NCBI GenBank assembly: GCA_027625095.1
Contig: JAQBXN010000030.1
Coordinates: 1-64,000 of the forward strand
Direction of reading: 5' to 3'
Length of the DNA stretch: 64,000 nucleotides
DNA from: Planctomycetota bacterium
GTDB taxonomy: Bacteria > Planctomycetota > PUPC01 > JACPCR01
Both the position numbers and the translations under genes were made by a program. The notes under the pieces were generated by a model. That model worked only from the letters and a program-made list of their open reading frames with translations, was not told the origin of the DNA and made no database searches. This document shows, in pieces, positions 9,074-17,679 of this stretch (position 1 is the stretch's first letter; each line of letters begins with the position of its first letter).

Positions 9074-11154
9074 CATCCAAGGAGCACAAGGTAATGCTTG
9101 GGAACTTCGCCGGTCATGAAGTAATAGCAAATCCCGAAAATCGTGATTCCAATACCTGCGAGCATGTCCCCGGCGATCAGACCGAACATGAGAGGCTTCA
9201 TTTTGTGATATGCCTTAGCACCGCCGTACTTTACCGTTGCCAATTTGAGTCCTCCTCCTATCAGGAACGGCCAAGCGGTTTGATATCCGGCCCATCCTCC
9301 CCAGACGAGGAATATCACCGGATGCACCGGCCATTTGGCAAAACGAAGTCGTCCCGCCATGCAGAGCAAAACGCCACCAAGACCGAATAGGAAGGAGATC
9401 GTCCCGGCCTTGTGTGGTGAGGGCGACAGGAATCGGCTGAACCCTGACATTTGTTCTGACTCTTCAAGTTTCCCCTGTGCCGTCAGTTCACGGCGAATGC
9501 GCGCTACCTCTGTGGGCGCGAATTTCGGCACCATTTGCGATGCCCAGCCGTCGTTCCAGTTCACCCCCTTGTCGTAATGGATGTAGATCGTGAGTGGCGT
9601 GGCGACCACCAGGCCAATTCCAATGGCAACGACTGAGAACACCATCGCCCGTCCAATCTGGACTTTGCAATCATCTGCCAGCTTCAGCCCGTTCACCAAG
9701 TACGGCATAAGCGTCTCACGAGGATCAATGAGCAGCCCGCACGTTACGACAAACAGAATCATCAGGGCCTGCGGGCCAATCGCCATCTGCCCGAACAGGC
9801 TGTAAATCAATACGCAAGGATACAGGTAAGGAGCGATAAAGAACAGCCCCGTCTCGGCAATAATGCGTCCCATGACAACAAAGATGACAACCATCAGAAA
9901 CGCATAGAGCGCGGCAAGCTGCCAGGCAAGACCGATGCACGCCAGGATGGCGACAAAGAACGAAATAAAGACCACGAAGATGCGTCCACCCCACACTGCT
10001 GTATCCGGAATTTCCTGTCGGCTCGGTAACCAGGAGATCCGGCGAACAAGGTTCAGATAGTAGTGCCGGCCCGTGTAGAGCATCGCCAGGAACATTCCCA
10101 CATAGCCGCCATAGACCACGCCTCGATCTATGCGAGGAGCAAACGTCGTCCCCGACTCAACGGGAATACCGTAGCCTTTAAGGAGGCCGCCCAAGTATCG
10201 AAATACGAACGGCCCCAGCCCCACCGCAAGTGAAACGTCCGCCGCAATCAGGTAAGCGATACCGATGAACGAGAAATATATCTTCACATAGAAGAGCCCC
10301 CACCCGCCTCCATCAACGAGCGTCGGAAATGTCCAGCGGAGAGCAGTGAAATCAAACACTCGAGGGATATGCAGAAAGTAATGCGGGTACCACTCGAACA
10401 GATAGTTGTTCACATGAAAGACAATCACACCTGTCGTCCCGATCCAGAAAAGCCGATTCCTGAAGATCGGGCTGAGTCTGCCTCCTTCATCCGGCAGCAG
10501 CGCCTGGGTAAATTCGACTACCGGGTACGACAGGTGTTCCTGTTCCGACCATCTCTTGTGAACAGCTACCGCGAGGCCCGCAAGTGCTATTGAAAGTACA
10601 CCGAAGAGAGACATCCAGAACATCAGCGGGCCAGCCCATGCAGTCCAAGGGATTGCCCAGAAACTGATGTGGGCATCCGACAGGCTCATTCCCCGCACAA
10701 AACTGTTAAGCGGGTCGGGCCCTTCTGCTCCAAAATCGGGTGTCATCGCTTGGGGCAAGTATGCGCCTAGAACATCTTTCCGAGCACCATCCTCTTCCTT
10801 CCATGTCCAACCTGGTTCGGTGCGCGCATAGTGGTGCGGCAGCATTACCAGGTTCGGCAGCAGTCTCAGAAAACTCGAATAGGGAACGCAGCACGAGGCC
10901 AGTGCCAGCGCGATGACAATGGATAGCTCTTTCGCTGAAAGAGGTTTCAGAAAACCAGGCACATCAAAACGGTCACTGAAGGCGGATAACAGCGGATTGA
11001 CGAACAGCAGAAAAAGCAGGATCGGCCCATAAACGGCAATCGGCATGTGATTACCGACGATAAGGCTCTGCCGGAGCAACGCGTCATTAAAAAAGGTGAC
11101 CGCGCAGATGGTTGCGGCGAAAAAAAGGCCCAGGCAGACCGAACGAATAGTCAT
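9073..11154 (-). CDS. Large polytopic membrane protein, DUF6785-like
   Basis: Integral membrane protein of 693 residues with roughly a dozen or more hydrophobic segments, beginning with an uncleaved N-terminal helix. It resembles the PVC/Armatimonadota proteins annotated as DUF6785/DUF6784, which look distantly like oligopeptide (OPT) transporters; that assignment is from memory of the family. A conserved-looking segment is 'HKRWSEQEHLSYPVVEFTQA' at about residue 210, and a cytoplasmic loop occurs near 540-580. The role is probably transport, but no substrate can be inferred. It follows the formate dehydrogenase gene on the same strand, separated by a strong 24-bp-arm hairpin, so co-transcription is doubtful. 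Confidence 0.75.
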   Translation of the reverse strand: MTIRSVCLGLFFAATICAVTFFNDALLRQSLIVGNHMPIAVYGPILLFLLFVNPLLSAFSDRFDVPGFLKPLSAKELSIVIALALASCCVPYSSFLRLLPNLVMLPHHYARTEPGWTWKEEDGARKDVLGAYLPQAMTPDFGAEGPDPLNSFVRGMSLSDAHISFWAIPWTAWAGPLMFWMSLFGVLSIALAGLAVAVHKRWSEQEHLSYPVVEFTQALLPDEGGRLSPIFRNRLFWIGTTGVIVFHVNNYLFEWYPHYFLHIPRVFDFTALRWTFPTLVDGGGWGLFYVKIYFSFIGIAYLIAADVSLAVGLGPFVFRYLGGLLKGYGIPVESGTTFAPRIDRGVVYGGYVGMFLAMLYTGRHYYLNLVRRISWLPSRQEIPDTAVWGGRIFVVFISFFVAILACIGLAWQLAALYAFLMVVIFVVMGRIIAETGLFFIAPYLYPCVLIYSLFGQMAIGPQALMILFVVTCGLLIDPRETLMPYLVNGLKLADDCKVQIGRAMVFSVVAIGIGLVVATPLTIYIHYDKGVNWNDGWASQMVPKFAPTEVARIRRELTAQGKLEESEQMSGFSRFLSPSPHKAGTISFLFGLGGVLLCMAGRLRFAKWPVHPVIFLVWGGWAGYQTAWPFLIGGGLKLATVKYGGAKAYHKMKPLMFGLIAGDMLAGIGITIFGICYYFMTGEVPKHYLVLLG

Positions 11155-11222
11155 GGATGATGCCGAATCTTTATTGGGGAGAGGCAGTATCTTGGTGGTC
11201 GAAATACCTCTCGCAAGCCGCA

Positions 11223-11287
11223 GTTGGAGTAACGGCTTTAGCCGGGTTCTTTTCGATTACAGGCCCGGCTAGAGCCGTTGCTCCAAC
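11223..11287. repeat. Long imperfect hairpin (24-bp arms) between two genes
   Basis: Left arm 11223-11246 (GTTGGAGTAACGGCTTTAGC...) and right arm 11264-11287 are inverted repeats matching at 22 of 24 positions, with a 17-base loop. It lies 19 bases beyond the formate dehydrogenase stop and 69 bases before the next gene's start, both on the minus strand. There is no T-run. It looks like a dispersed palindromic repeat that may also terminate or stabilise the upstream transcript. Confidence 0.65.
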
Positions 11288-11305
11288 TCCAGCAGACTTT
11301 CCTGA

Positions 11306-14035
11306 CTACGCCATCTCCACTCGAACCGCGCAGCATTTGAATTCTGGAATTTTCCCGTCGGGGTCGAGTTCGTCTATGGTGAGGAGATTCGCTGCGGCTT
11401 CCTTGTAATGGAATGGGATAAAGATGCTGCCGCACTGCGGACGATCCGAGACTTTGGCCTTGGCGAAAAGTTCGCCTCTCCTGCTGGCCACATGGAGGAG
11501 TTCGCCATCCGCACCACCCAGCGCAGTCAGGTCTTCTGCACGTATTTCGATATAGGGCTCCGGACTGATCGCGTTCAGGGCTTTTGAACGCCGGGTCATG
11601 GTTCCCGTGTGCCAGTGATTGAGGTTTCTGCCGGTGTTCAAGACAAACGGGTATTCTTCGTCAGGCATCTCTTTAGGGGGCAGGAATTCCGCCGGTGCGA
11701 ATCGACCTAAGGTGTTTGCAGTGGGAAAGCCTTCGGTGAACAGCACTGAAGTTCCTGGATGATCGGAGCCGGGACATGGCCAGAGGATCGGGCCTTTTTC
11801 CAGGCGCTCGTAGGTGATGCCGGCATAGCTGGGTGTCAGGCCAGCGAATTCATTGAAGACCTCTTCCACCGAATCGAACTCCATTGGATATCCGATGCGA
11901 TTCGAAAGTTCGCAGATAATTTCCCAATCCTGCCTCGCTTGCCCGGGCGGGGTGACCGCAGGCCGCCCCAACTGAACGCGCCGATCAGTGTTCGTGAAGG
12001 TGCCGAGCTTTTCGGCGAAAACGGATGCCGGCAAGATGACATCCGCATACTCGGCAGTCTCAGTCATAAAGATGTCCTGCACACAGAGGAATTCCATCTT
12101 CGTCAGCGCCTTCTTAACCTTGTTTATATTCGGGTCGCTGAGGAAAGGATTCTCCCCAAGCATGTACATAGCCCTGATGTTTCCCTTAAGCACTTCGCTC
12201 ATGATTTCGACTACAGTCAGGCCCTTAATGGGGTCAAGCTTCGCTTTCCATGCTGCTTCAAACTTCTCCCTGTTTTCTGCGCTCTCTACATTCTGATACC
12301 CCGGAAATACATTCGGAATGAGGCCCGCGTCTGACGCGCCCTGGACGTTGTTCTGCCCGCGCAACGGATGCAGGCCGGTGCCCGGACGGCCAATGTTACC
12401 GGTCATCAGACACAGATTGATGAGGGACCGGGCGTTATCCGTCCCAGTGGTGTGCTGCGAGATCCCCATCCCCCAGAAAATCATAGCGTTTTCAGCCTGA
12501 CCATAGGCGAGCGCTGCCGCTTCGATGAGGTCAGCGGAGACACCGGTGATTTTTCCAACAACCTCTGGGGTATATGGCGTGAGCGCTACTCTCAACGCCT
12601 CAAAATTTTCTGTGCGCGAAGCGACGAAATCCTCATCAACAAGACCCTCACGTAGAATGACGTGCATCATTCCGTTGAGCAGGGCAACGTCTGTGCCCGG
12701 TCTGAATTGAAGGAAATGATCCGCGTGCGAGACCAAGTCGATTTTGCGAACATCCAACACGAGCAGCTTCATGCCCGCCTTACGAGCATTCTTAATGAAT
12801 GTGGCGGCTACCGGATGGTTCTCCGTCGTGTTCGAGCCGATCACCATAGCGCAATCGGCCATCGCCACGTCCTGAAAAACATTGGACACTGCTCCACTGC
12901 CGATGGTCTGCATCAGAGCCGCCACTGACGATGCATGGCAGAGCCGTGTACAGTGGTCTACGTTGTTCGTTCCGAACACGGCGCGAATTAGTTTCTGAAA
13001 CAGATATGCCTCTTCGTTCGAACCCTTCGCACTGCCAAAGCCTGCCAGCGCGCCCGGCCCGGATTCGTCCCGGATGGTCCGATAGGTATTTGCTGCCAGG
13101 TCGAGGGCCTCATCCCAGGTCGCTTCTCGGAACTGCTCGCGAGGGTCTTCGTAACCGTCGACCTGCTTAGGCTTGTCAGAACGACGAATTAACGGAACAG
13201 TAAGTCGATCATCATGGTGGGCGTAATCGAATCCGTAGCGGCCCTTGACGCACAATCGTCCCAGATTGGCCGGCCCGGAGTTCCGGCCTTCGATTCGGAC
13301 TATTGTGTTCTTCTTCACGTGAAACTGAATGCCACAGCCCACACCGCAATATGGGCAGACGGAGTCCACCTTCTTAGTGTCACTGAAGCTTGTAATTGCT
13401 GATTGTGGTTTATCGAAGAGGGCCCCTGTCGGGCATGCGGCGGCACATTCTCCGCATGCGACGCAGGAAGATTCTCCCATCTTCTGGTTGGCATCGAATG
13501 AAATCCGTGCACCACTCCCCTTCCCCGTTCGCCCGATCACATCGTTTGATTGCACATCGCTGCAAGCTCGAATGCAACGGTCGCACAGAATGCAGGCCGA
13601 GTGATCCACAGCAATCACGTGGGAGGAATTATCGTGGGCATCCTCTTTGATATGTGACCCGAACCGGCTGCCATCCACGCCGATCTGCTCGGCCAGCAGC
13701 TCTAGCTCGCAATCACCTGTCTGCGAATGTTTGGAACAAGGCGAAGGATGATCTGCCATCAGCATTTCTATCACGGTCCGTCGCGATTTTTCTACGCGGT
13801 CTGACTGCGTGTTGACGACCATCCCCTCTTCACATTCACGCACGCAGGAAGCTACCAACGTACGAGCGCCCTTGACTTCAACCATGCAGACCCGGCACTC
13901 TCCGACCGGGTTGAGTCCCCTTTTGTGGCACAACACGGGAATGGACTTCCCGGCCTGGCCGCAGACATCGAAAAGGGTCTTCCCGGGCACTGTCGAAATA
14001 TCCTGCCCATCAATGGAGAGAGTGATGCTTTTCAT
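11306..14035 (-). CDS. fdhA: Formate dehydrogenase, molybdenum catalytic (alpha) subunit
   Basis: Oxidises formate to CO2 at a Mo/W-bis-MGD centre. From ATG 14035 it has 909 residues; an upstream extension to 14086 is discarded because it precedes the ferredoxin fold. Domains in order: [2Fe-2S] ferredoxin (~1-80), NuoG-like Cys/His segment (~80-130), two-cluster ferredoxin domain ('CILCDRCIRACSD', 'CVACGECAAACPTGALFD'), the [4Fe-4S] motif CPYCGVGCG, the molybdopterin core and a C-terminal MGD-binding domain. The segment 'HCTRLCHASSVAAL' places Cys, not selenocysteine, as the Mo ligand. This is the layout of NAD-linked or hydrogen-linked FdhF-type subunits, yet no diaphorase, FdhD or Mo-cofactor gene is nearby. 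The electron partner must be elsewhere. Confidence 0.93.
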   Translation of the reverse strand: MKSITLSIDGQDISTVPGKTLFDVCGQAGKSIPVLCHKRGLNPVGECRVCMVEVKGARTLVASCVRECEEGMVVNTQSDRVEKSRRTVIEMLMADHPSPCSKHSQTGDCELELLAEQIGVDGSRFGSHIKEDAHDNSSHVIAVDHSACILCDRCIRACSDVQSNDVIGRTGKGSGARISFDANQKMGESSCVACGECAAACPTGALFDKPQSAITSFSDTKKVDSVCPYCGVGCGIQFHVKKNTIVRIEGRNSGPANLGRLCVKGRYGFDYAHHDDRLTVPLIRRSDKPKQVDGYEDPREQFREATWDEALDLAANTYRTIRDESGPGALAGFGSAKGSNEEAYLFQKLIRAVFGTNNVDHCTRLCHASSVAALMQTIGSGAVSNVFQDVAMADCAMVIGSNTTENHPVAATFIKNARKAGMKLLVLDVRKIDLVSHADHFLQFRPGTDVALLNGMMHVILREGLVDEDFVASRTENFEALRVALTPYTPEVVGKITGVSADLIEAAALAYGQAENAMIFWGMGISQHTTGTDNARSLINLCLMTGNIGRPGTGLHPLRGQNNVQGASDAGLIPNVFPGYQNVESAENREKFEAAWKAKLDPIKGLTVVEIMSEVLKGNIRAMYMLGENPFLSDPNINKVKKALTKMEFLCVQDIFMTETAEYADVILPASVFAEKLGTFTNTDRRVQLGRPAVTPPGQARQDWEIICELSNRIGYPMEFDSVEEVFNEFAGLTPSYAGITYERLEKGPILWPCPGSDHPGTSVLFTEGFPTANTLGRFAPAEFLPPKEMPDEEYPFVLNTGRNLNHWHTGTMTRRSKALNAISPEPYIEIRAEDLTALGGADGELLHVASRRGELFAKAKVSDRPQCGSIFIPFHYKEAAANLLTIDELDPDGKIPEFKCCAVRVEMA

Positions 14036-14057
14036 TTGGGATACTTGACCAACAATT

Positions 14058-14086
14058 TTGTTATGGAACAGAGACACACATAACAA
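14058..14086. promoter_or_regulatory. Inverted repeat TTGTTATG...CATAACAA upstream of fdhA
   Basis: Perfect 8-bp arms (14058-14065 and 14079-14086) with a 13-base spacer, followed by a second AT-rich dyad (TTATAACATAA, ~14091-14101). It lies 23-51 bases before the fdhA start in the divergent fdhA/oxygenase spacer. Operator or promoter function is inferred. Confidence 0.4.
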
Positions 14087-14126
14087 GCTCTTATAACATA
14101 AGGGACGTTTGGTATGAAGGGATGAG

Positions 14127-14140
14127 CCGAATCGATTCGG
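14127..14140. promoter_or_regulatory. Perfect 14-bp palindrome CCGAATCGATTCGG
   Basis: A perfect palindrome in the divergent spacer between fdhA and the PhyH-type gene, about 60 bases before the latter's ATG. The form suits a dimeric regulator's operator; the regulator is not known. Confidence 0.45.
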
Positions 14141-14198
14141 GCGAAATCCAAACCAACATCCTCTATGATCTGGCTATTCCAATATTCAGGACAAACTC

Positions 14199-15047
14199 AT
14201 GAGCTTGATCACACAGGAAGAAGCAATCCAAAAACGCAAGGAACTTGTCGAGGATGGCTTCACCGTCATCCCCGGAGTCATGACCCCAGAGTTCGTACAA
14301 GAGCTGCGGGAATGGTCGGACGATATTTTTTCACGAGTTCCGGTCGACCGTAAGCACAGGTATCAGGGCAGCGACATTCATGTGGCAACCCCAAAGCGCT
14401 GGAAAGAAATGCAGCCCCGTGAAGAAACCAATCAATCGTTCCCCGACATTATGGCCGAACGCCAGCTCGATCTCCCGGCGCAGTGGGAAGTCTGCGACAT
14501 GATGGGGCTCGAAGGCCACACCCATCACAACAGCATGATCATCTTGTCCAAACCGGGATTCGGCCCGCCGCTCTACTGGCATCAGGATTTCATGGACTGG
14601 AACAATCCGCGGGCTGCGACGCCCTGGCCCACTCAAATCTTCATTTCCTATTACCTGACTGATACGAATCGGGAGAACGGCTGCCTCCGTGCCATCCCCG
14701 GGACGCATCGCAAACGGATCGATCTGCATAGTATTCTGCCCGCCGCACATGGCGAAGAAATTCAGTCCATTGAAGATCTCAACCACGAGGTCTTCCTGGA
14801 TCATCCGGATGCCGTGGATTTGCCAGTTAAGGCCGGCGACCTGGTCATCGCGGATGGCCGTCTCCTGCACGCTGCATGGCCAAACCAGACTCCACATCGC
14901 CGGACACTTCTTCTACAGTGGCATGCAGTGTTTCCCTTCCCCTCAACACCATCCTGGTGGGAGGACGAGATTCCGAACGTGGTGAAGAAAGCGGACCTGA
15001 CGAAGAAATACGAAGGCACTAGAATTCCCGGTGAACATTTGAAATAG
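14199..15047 (+). CDS. Phytanoyl-CoA dioxygenase (PhyH) family protein
   Basis: Fe(II)/2-oxoglutarate-dependent oxygenase-like protein of 282 residues. The double-stranded beta-helix iron site is visible: HxD in 'YWHQDFMDWNN' (~residues 128-132), then 'GCLRAIPGTHRKR', and the distal His in 'HAAWPNQTPHRR', whose nearby Arg would bind 2-oxoglutarate. The family hydroxylates diverse small molecules and is expanded in several uncultured phyla such as Poribacteria; the substrate here is unknown. The start has an AGGA element about 7 bases upstream. Two small exported proteins follow on the same strand (26-base gap), which may form a transcription unit without an obvious functional link. Confidence 0.88.
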   Translation: MSLITQEEAIQKRKELVEDGFTVIPGVMTPEFVQELREWSDDIFSRVPVDRKHRYQGSDIHVATPKRWKEMQPREETNQSFPDIMAERQLDLPAQWEVCDMMGLEGHTHHNSMIILSKPGFGPPLYWHQDFMDWNNPRAATPWPTQIFISYYLTDTNRENGCLRAIPGTHRKRIDLHSILPAAHGEEIQSIEDLNHEVFLDHPDAVDLPVKAGDLVIADGRLLHAAWPNQTPHRRTLLLQWHAVFPFPSTPSWWEDEIPNVVKKADLTKKYEGTRIPGEHLK

Positions 15048-15073
15048 CCTCAGAACTAAACAAGGAGACTGAC

Positions 15074-15487
15074 ATGAGAATTGCGGTTCCACTGTTTACG
15101 ATCGTCCTCTTAGCTGCGGCGACCTCAGACGCCGAGGTGAAGAAAAAGAAGGCCATGTCCATAACCGGTGAGGTCAGTGAAGTCGCCGAGAATTCGGTGA
15201 CGGTCAGGGTGTGGGGAAGCGACGGCATTCGGCGCGCCTGGAATTTCGATCTTCTGGAAACAACCACCATTGCAAAAGAAACCGGTGAGACAGACATCAA
15301 GACCAACGAAAAGGGCAAGAGCACTGCCACGAGACTTACCACGCCCCAGAAATTGGCCGACCTCGCTGCGGGACAACAGGTGACCATCAGCTACATGGAA
15401 TCAGGAAAAGCGATGAGTGTTACAGTGCTGGACACGAAGTCGGCGGCCCAGCCAGCGACTAAGAAGAAGAAGCCGAAGAATCAATGA
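15074..15487 (+). CDS. Small secreted protein, unknown function
   Basis: 137 residues with a clear signal peptide (hydrophobic 3-18, cleavage near 'TSDA'), a short beta-rich body ('ITGEVSEVAENSVTVRVWGS') that resembles an OB-like or DUF5666-like fold, and a very basic Lys-rich C-terminal tail. The ribosome binding site CAAGGAG lies at good distance from ATG. It overlaps the next gene by 4 bases (ATGA), indicating translational coupling. I do not recognise a named family. Confidence 0.72.
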   Translation: MRIAVPLFTIVLLAAATSDAEVKKKKAMSITGEVSEVAENSVTVRVWGSDGIRRAWNFDLLETTTIAKETGETDIKTNEKGKSTATRLTTPQKLADLAAGQQVTISYMESGKAMSVTVLDTKSAAQPATKKKKPKNQ

Positions 15488-15993
15488 GAAGTAGAAAGTG
15501 GCTTATTCGTGTAGCAATTGCTTTCGTAATTCCTGCTACCGGGATCGCAAATGAGGCGCGCGAAGTTCGCTCGGGACAATCTGGTCTTGTCGCCTGGGCG
15601 GCGGACGGGGAAGAGAGCGAAAAGCTGGCGAGCTTCGTGGCAATGTCGCTCCACAACATATTCGCAAAAGCTCAGAGCCCCATCCCCATCGACAAAGTTA
15701 CGGTAATGGAGGGCGGCAAAATGTACATGCGGCTTACACGCGCTGGGATCAAGACCCTGAACGAAGAGCCGGAACGATTCATCGCTTTCTCCAATCACTT
15801 CGTCGACATCGGCAAGAAAAGCTGGCCAAAGGTCTCCCTTACGCTCCAGCGGTCAGAAGGCGACGTGATGGTCTTAGCCACTAACGACACCGTGGACGGC
15901 AAGACTCAGGTGGAAATAAAATCCCTGACCAAACCCGCCATCCCGACAGGCAAGCCTAAACCGCCGTATACGGAGAAGCCCGCTGAGCAGTGA
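15484..15993 (+). CDS. Secreted hypothetical protein coupled to the preceding gene
   Basis: 169 residues with a signal peptide (basic start 'MRSRKWLIR', hydrophobic 8-20, cleavage near GIANEA). The remainder is a soluble alpha/beta protein with no motif I recognise, ending in a Pro/Lys-rich tail. Its ATG overlaps the stop of the preceding gene (ATGA), so the two are probably made together and may act together outside the cytoplasm. Confidence 0.7.
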   Translation: MRSRKWLIRVAIAFVIPATGIANEAREVRSGQSGLVAWAADGEESEKLASFVAMSLHNIFAKAQSPIPIDKVTVMEGGKMYMRLTRAGIKTLNEEPERFIAFSNHFVDIGKKSWPKVSLTLQRSEGDVMVLATNDTVDGKTQVEIKSLTKPAIPTGKPKPPYTEKPAEQ

Positions 15994-15995
15994 AA

Positions 15996-16153
15996 AGTGG
16001 AGTAGTGGGTTGATGGAACAATGTGTGTGTGGAAACCTTTGGAGTGCAGTGGCTTGTCAGCGCTTTCAATTTCATACGCCTTCAAGTCCGCGGCCGCCAT
16101 CACAATAACAAAGGCCCCCGCACTCCCACGCTCCCACACTACATTACTCCACT
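15996..16153. repeat. Spacer with imperfect inverted repeats and CT-rich short-period repeat
   Basis: AGTGGAGTAGTG at 15996-16007 is the inverse of CACTAC-ATT-ACTCCACT at 16137-16153 apart from a 3-5 base insertion. The right side continues as CT-rich ACTCC-type short repeats up to the EndoQ start. It resembles the other repeat-filled spacers in this window. No coding is evident. Confidence 0.45.
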
Positions 16154-16178
16154 CCCTCCACTCCTCAATTCTTGATCC

Positions 16179-17522
16179 TTGTTCATTGCCGACCTCCATC
16201 TGCATAGTCATTACTCTCGTGCTACGAGTAAGACTCTCGATCTTGAGAATCTGAACTACTGGGCACAACTGAAGGGCGTGACAGTGGTCGGCACGGCGGA
16301 TTTTACGCACCCGGAGTGGTTCTCGACTCTTGAAGAACAACTCGATGAAGCTGAACCGGGCCTCTACAAACTCAGGGACGAATACTCTCGACCGCTCGAA
16401 GAGCAGTTACCTTCGAAGTGCCGCGGCGAAGTTCGGTTCATGCTGACGGTCGAGATCAGCAGCATCTACAAGAAGAACGGCAGAATCCGAAAGGTTCATA
16501 ATATCGTGTTCATGCCCAGCCTGTTGGCCGCGGCAAAATTTTCGGCCGAGCTGGCCAAGATAGGAAATCTCAAAGCTGATGGCAGGCCAATCTTGCGGCT
16601 CGACTGCCGCGACCTCCTTGAAATCGTTCTTGAGACTCATCCCGATGCCTTCCTTGTTCCCGCACATATCTGGACTCCTCACTTCGCCGTACTTGGCGCT
16701 GCCAGCGGATTCGATTCGCTGGAAGAATGTTTCGAGGATCTGACACCTCACCTGTTCGCCGTCGAGACCGGCCTCAGTTCAGACCCGCCGATGAACGGGC
16801 TTCTTTCGCAGCTTGACCGCTACACCCTCATCTCGAATTCAGATGCACATTCTCCCGCCAAGCTCATGCGTGAGGGAAACATCTTCGAATCTGAGCTCTC
16901 TTACTATGGCATCAAGAAAGCCTGGGAGACCGACGACCCTGACATCTGGAGGGGCACGATCGAGTTCTTCCCGGAAGCCGGGAAATATCATCTTGACGGG
17001 CACCGGAAATGTGGGGAACGAATGACACCTGAAGAGTCGGCAGCCAGCGGCGGCCTATGCCCAACATGCGGCAGGAAGGTCACTGAAGGTGTCTTCAATC
17101 GGGTGCATACATTGGCGGATCGGCATGTAGGAATGCAGCGTGAGGATATGGAGCCTTTCATCCATCTTGTCCCGCTTACGGAGGTCCTCGGTCAAGTATT
17201 CCAGCAGGGGGAGAATACAAAAAAGGTCCAGGCCGAGTATTTCCGACTGCTTCATCAGTTCGGAAACGAATTTTCAATTCTCACTGAAACACCTCTCGAA
17301 GAGCTCGCTGCCTTCTCCACTCCTCTCCTCGCAACGGGCATAGGCAGAGTTCGGGACAGTACCGTCGACGCGATCAGTGGCTACGACGGCGTATATGGGG
17401 TAATCAAAACAATCACCGATGAAGATAGAGATCTGTTGCCGGGACTTGAAGCCGCAGGCGAAATCGGTCTGTGCAAGGACAATATTCAAGTGAGTTCTGA
17501 AGCCACACCAACCGTTAAATAA
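16179..17522 (+). CDS. Endonuclease Q-like PHP-domain protein
   Basis: 447 residues resembling endonuclease Q (EndoQ), which nicks DNA 5' to deaminated bases (uracil, hypoxanthine, xanthine) and AP sites. Start is TTG at 16179, giving 'MFIADLHLHSHYSRATSKT', the standard EndoQ N-terminus with the PHP metal motif HxHxH-like 'LHLHSHYS'. Further PHP residues are 'ADFTHPEW', 'VPAHIWTPHF' and 'ISNSDAHSPAKL'. A four-Cys zinc site (CGE...CPTCGRKV) and the following 'NRVHTLADRH' segment match the EndoQ-specific half. No Met start gives an intact PHP motif. EndoQ is known mainly from Thermococcales and methanogens and from scattered bacteria. It stands alone with repeat-filled spacers on both sides. 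Confidence 0.83.
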   Translation: MFIADLHLHSHYSRATSKTLDLENLNYWAQLKGVTVVGTADFTHPEWFSTLEEQLDEAEPGLYKLRDEYSRPLEEQLPSKCRGEVRFMLTVEISSIYKKNGRIRKVHNIVFMPSLLAAAKFSAELAKIGNLKADGRPILRLDCRDLLEIVLETHPDAFLVPAHIWTPHFAVLGAASGFDSLEECFEDLTPHLFAVETGLSSDPPMNGLLSQLDRYTLISNSDAHSPAKLMREGNIFESELSYYGIKKAWETDDPDIWRGTIEFFPEAGKYHLDGHRKCGERMTPEESAASGGLCPTCGRKVTEGVFNRVHTLADRHVGMQREDMEPFIHLVPLTEVLGQVFQQGENTKKVQAEYFRLLHQFGNEFSILTETPLEELAAFSTPLLATGIGRVRDSTVDAISGYDGVYGVIKTITDEDRDLLPGLEAAGEIGLCKDNIQVSSEATPTVK

Positions 17523-17523
17523 A

Positions 17524-17679
17524 ACGTAATACGTAATCAGAAAGGCTCTTCCCTGCGCGACATCACTAAACTTTTGACCATCTATGCGAATCAGAGCATG
17601 CAAGGCGGGTCGCTTCTGTCTGCAAGGTCGGCACGCAAGTCCAGCCCTTACGTATTACGTATTACGTATTACGTATTAC
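17524..17679. repeat. TTACGTA heptamer tandem repeats, inverted copies flanking ~110 bp
   Basis: 17648-17679 is 4.6 exact tandem copies of TTACGTA (7-bp period, palindromic TACGTA core). The opposite orientation, two copies of ACGTAAT, occurs at 17524-17537, directly after the EndoQ stop. The right-hand array lies inside the next gene and encodes the 7-residue period YVLRITY. Confidence 0.8.

Noticed and set aside
11306-14035. Selenocysteine formate dehydrogenase
   Set aside because: The Mo-ligand position is an ordinary Cys codon within 'TRLCHASS', with no in-frame TGA.
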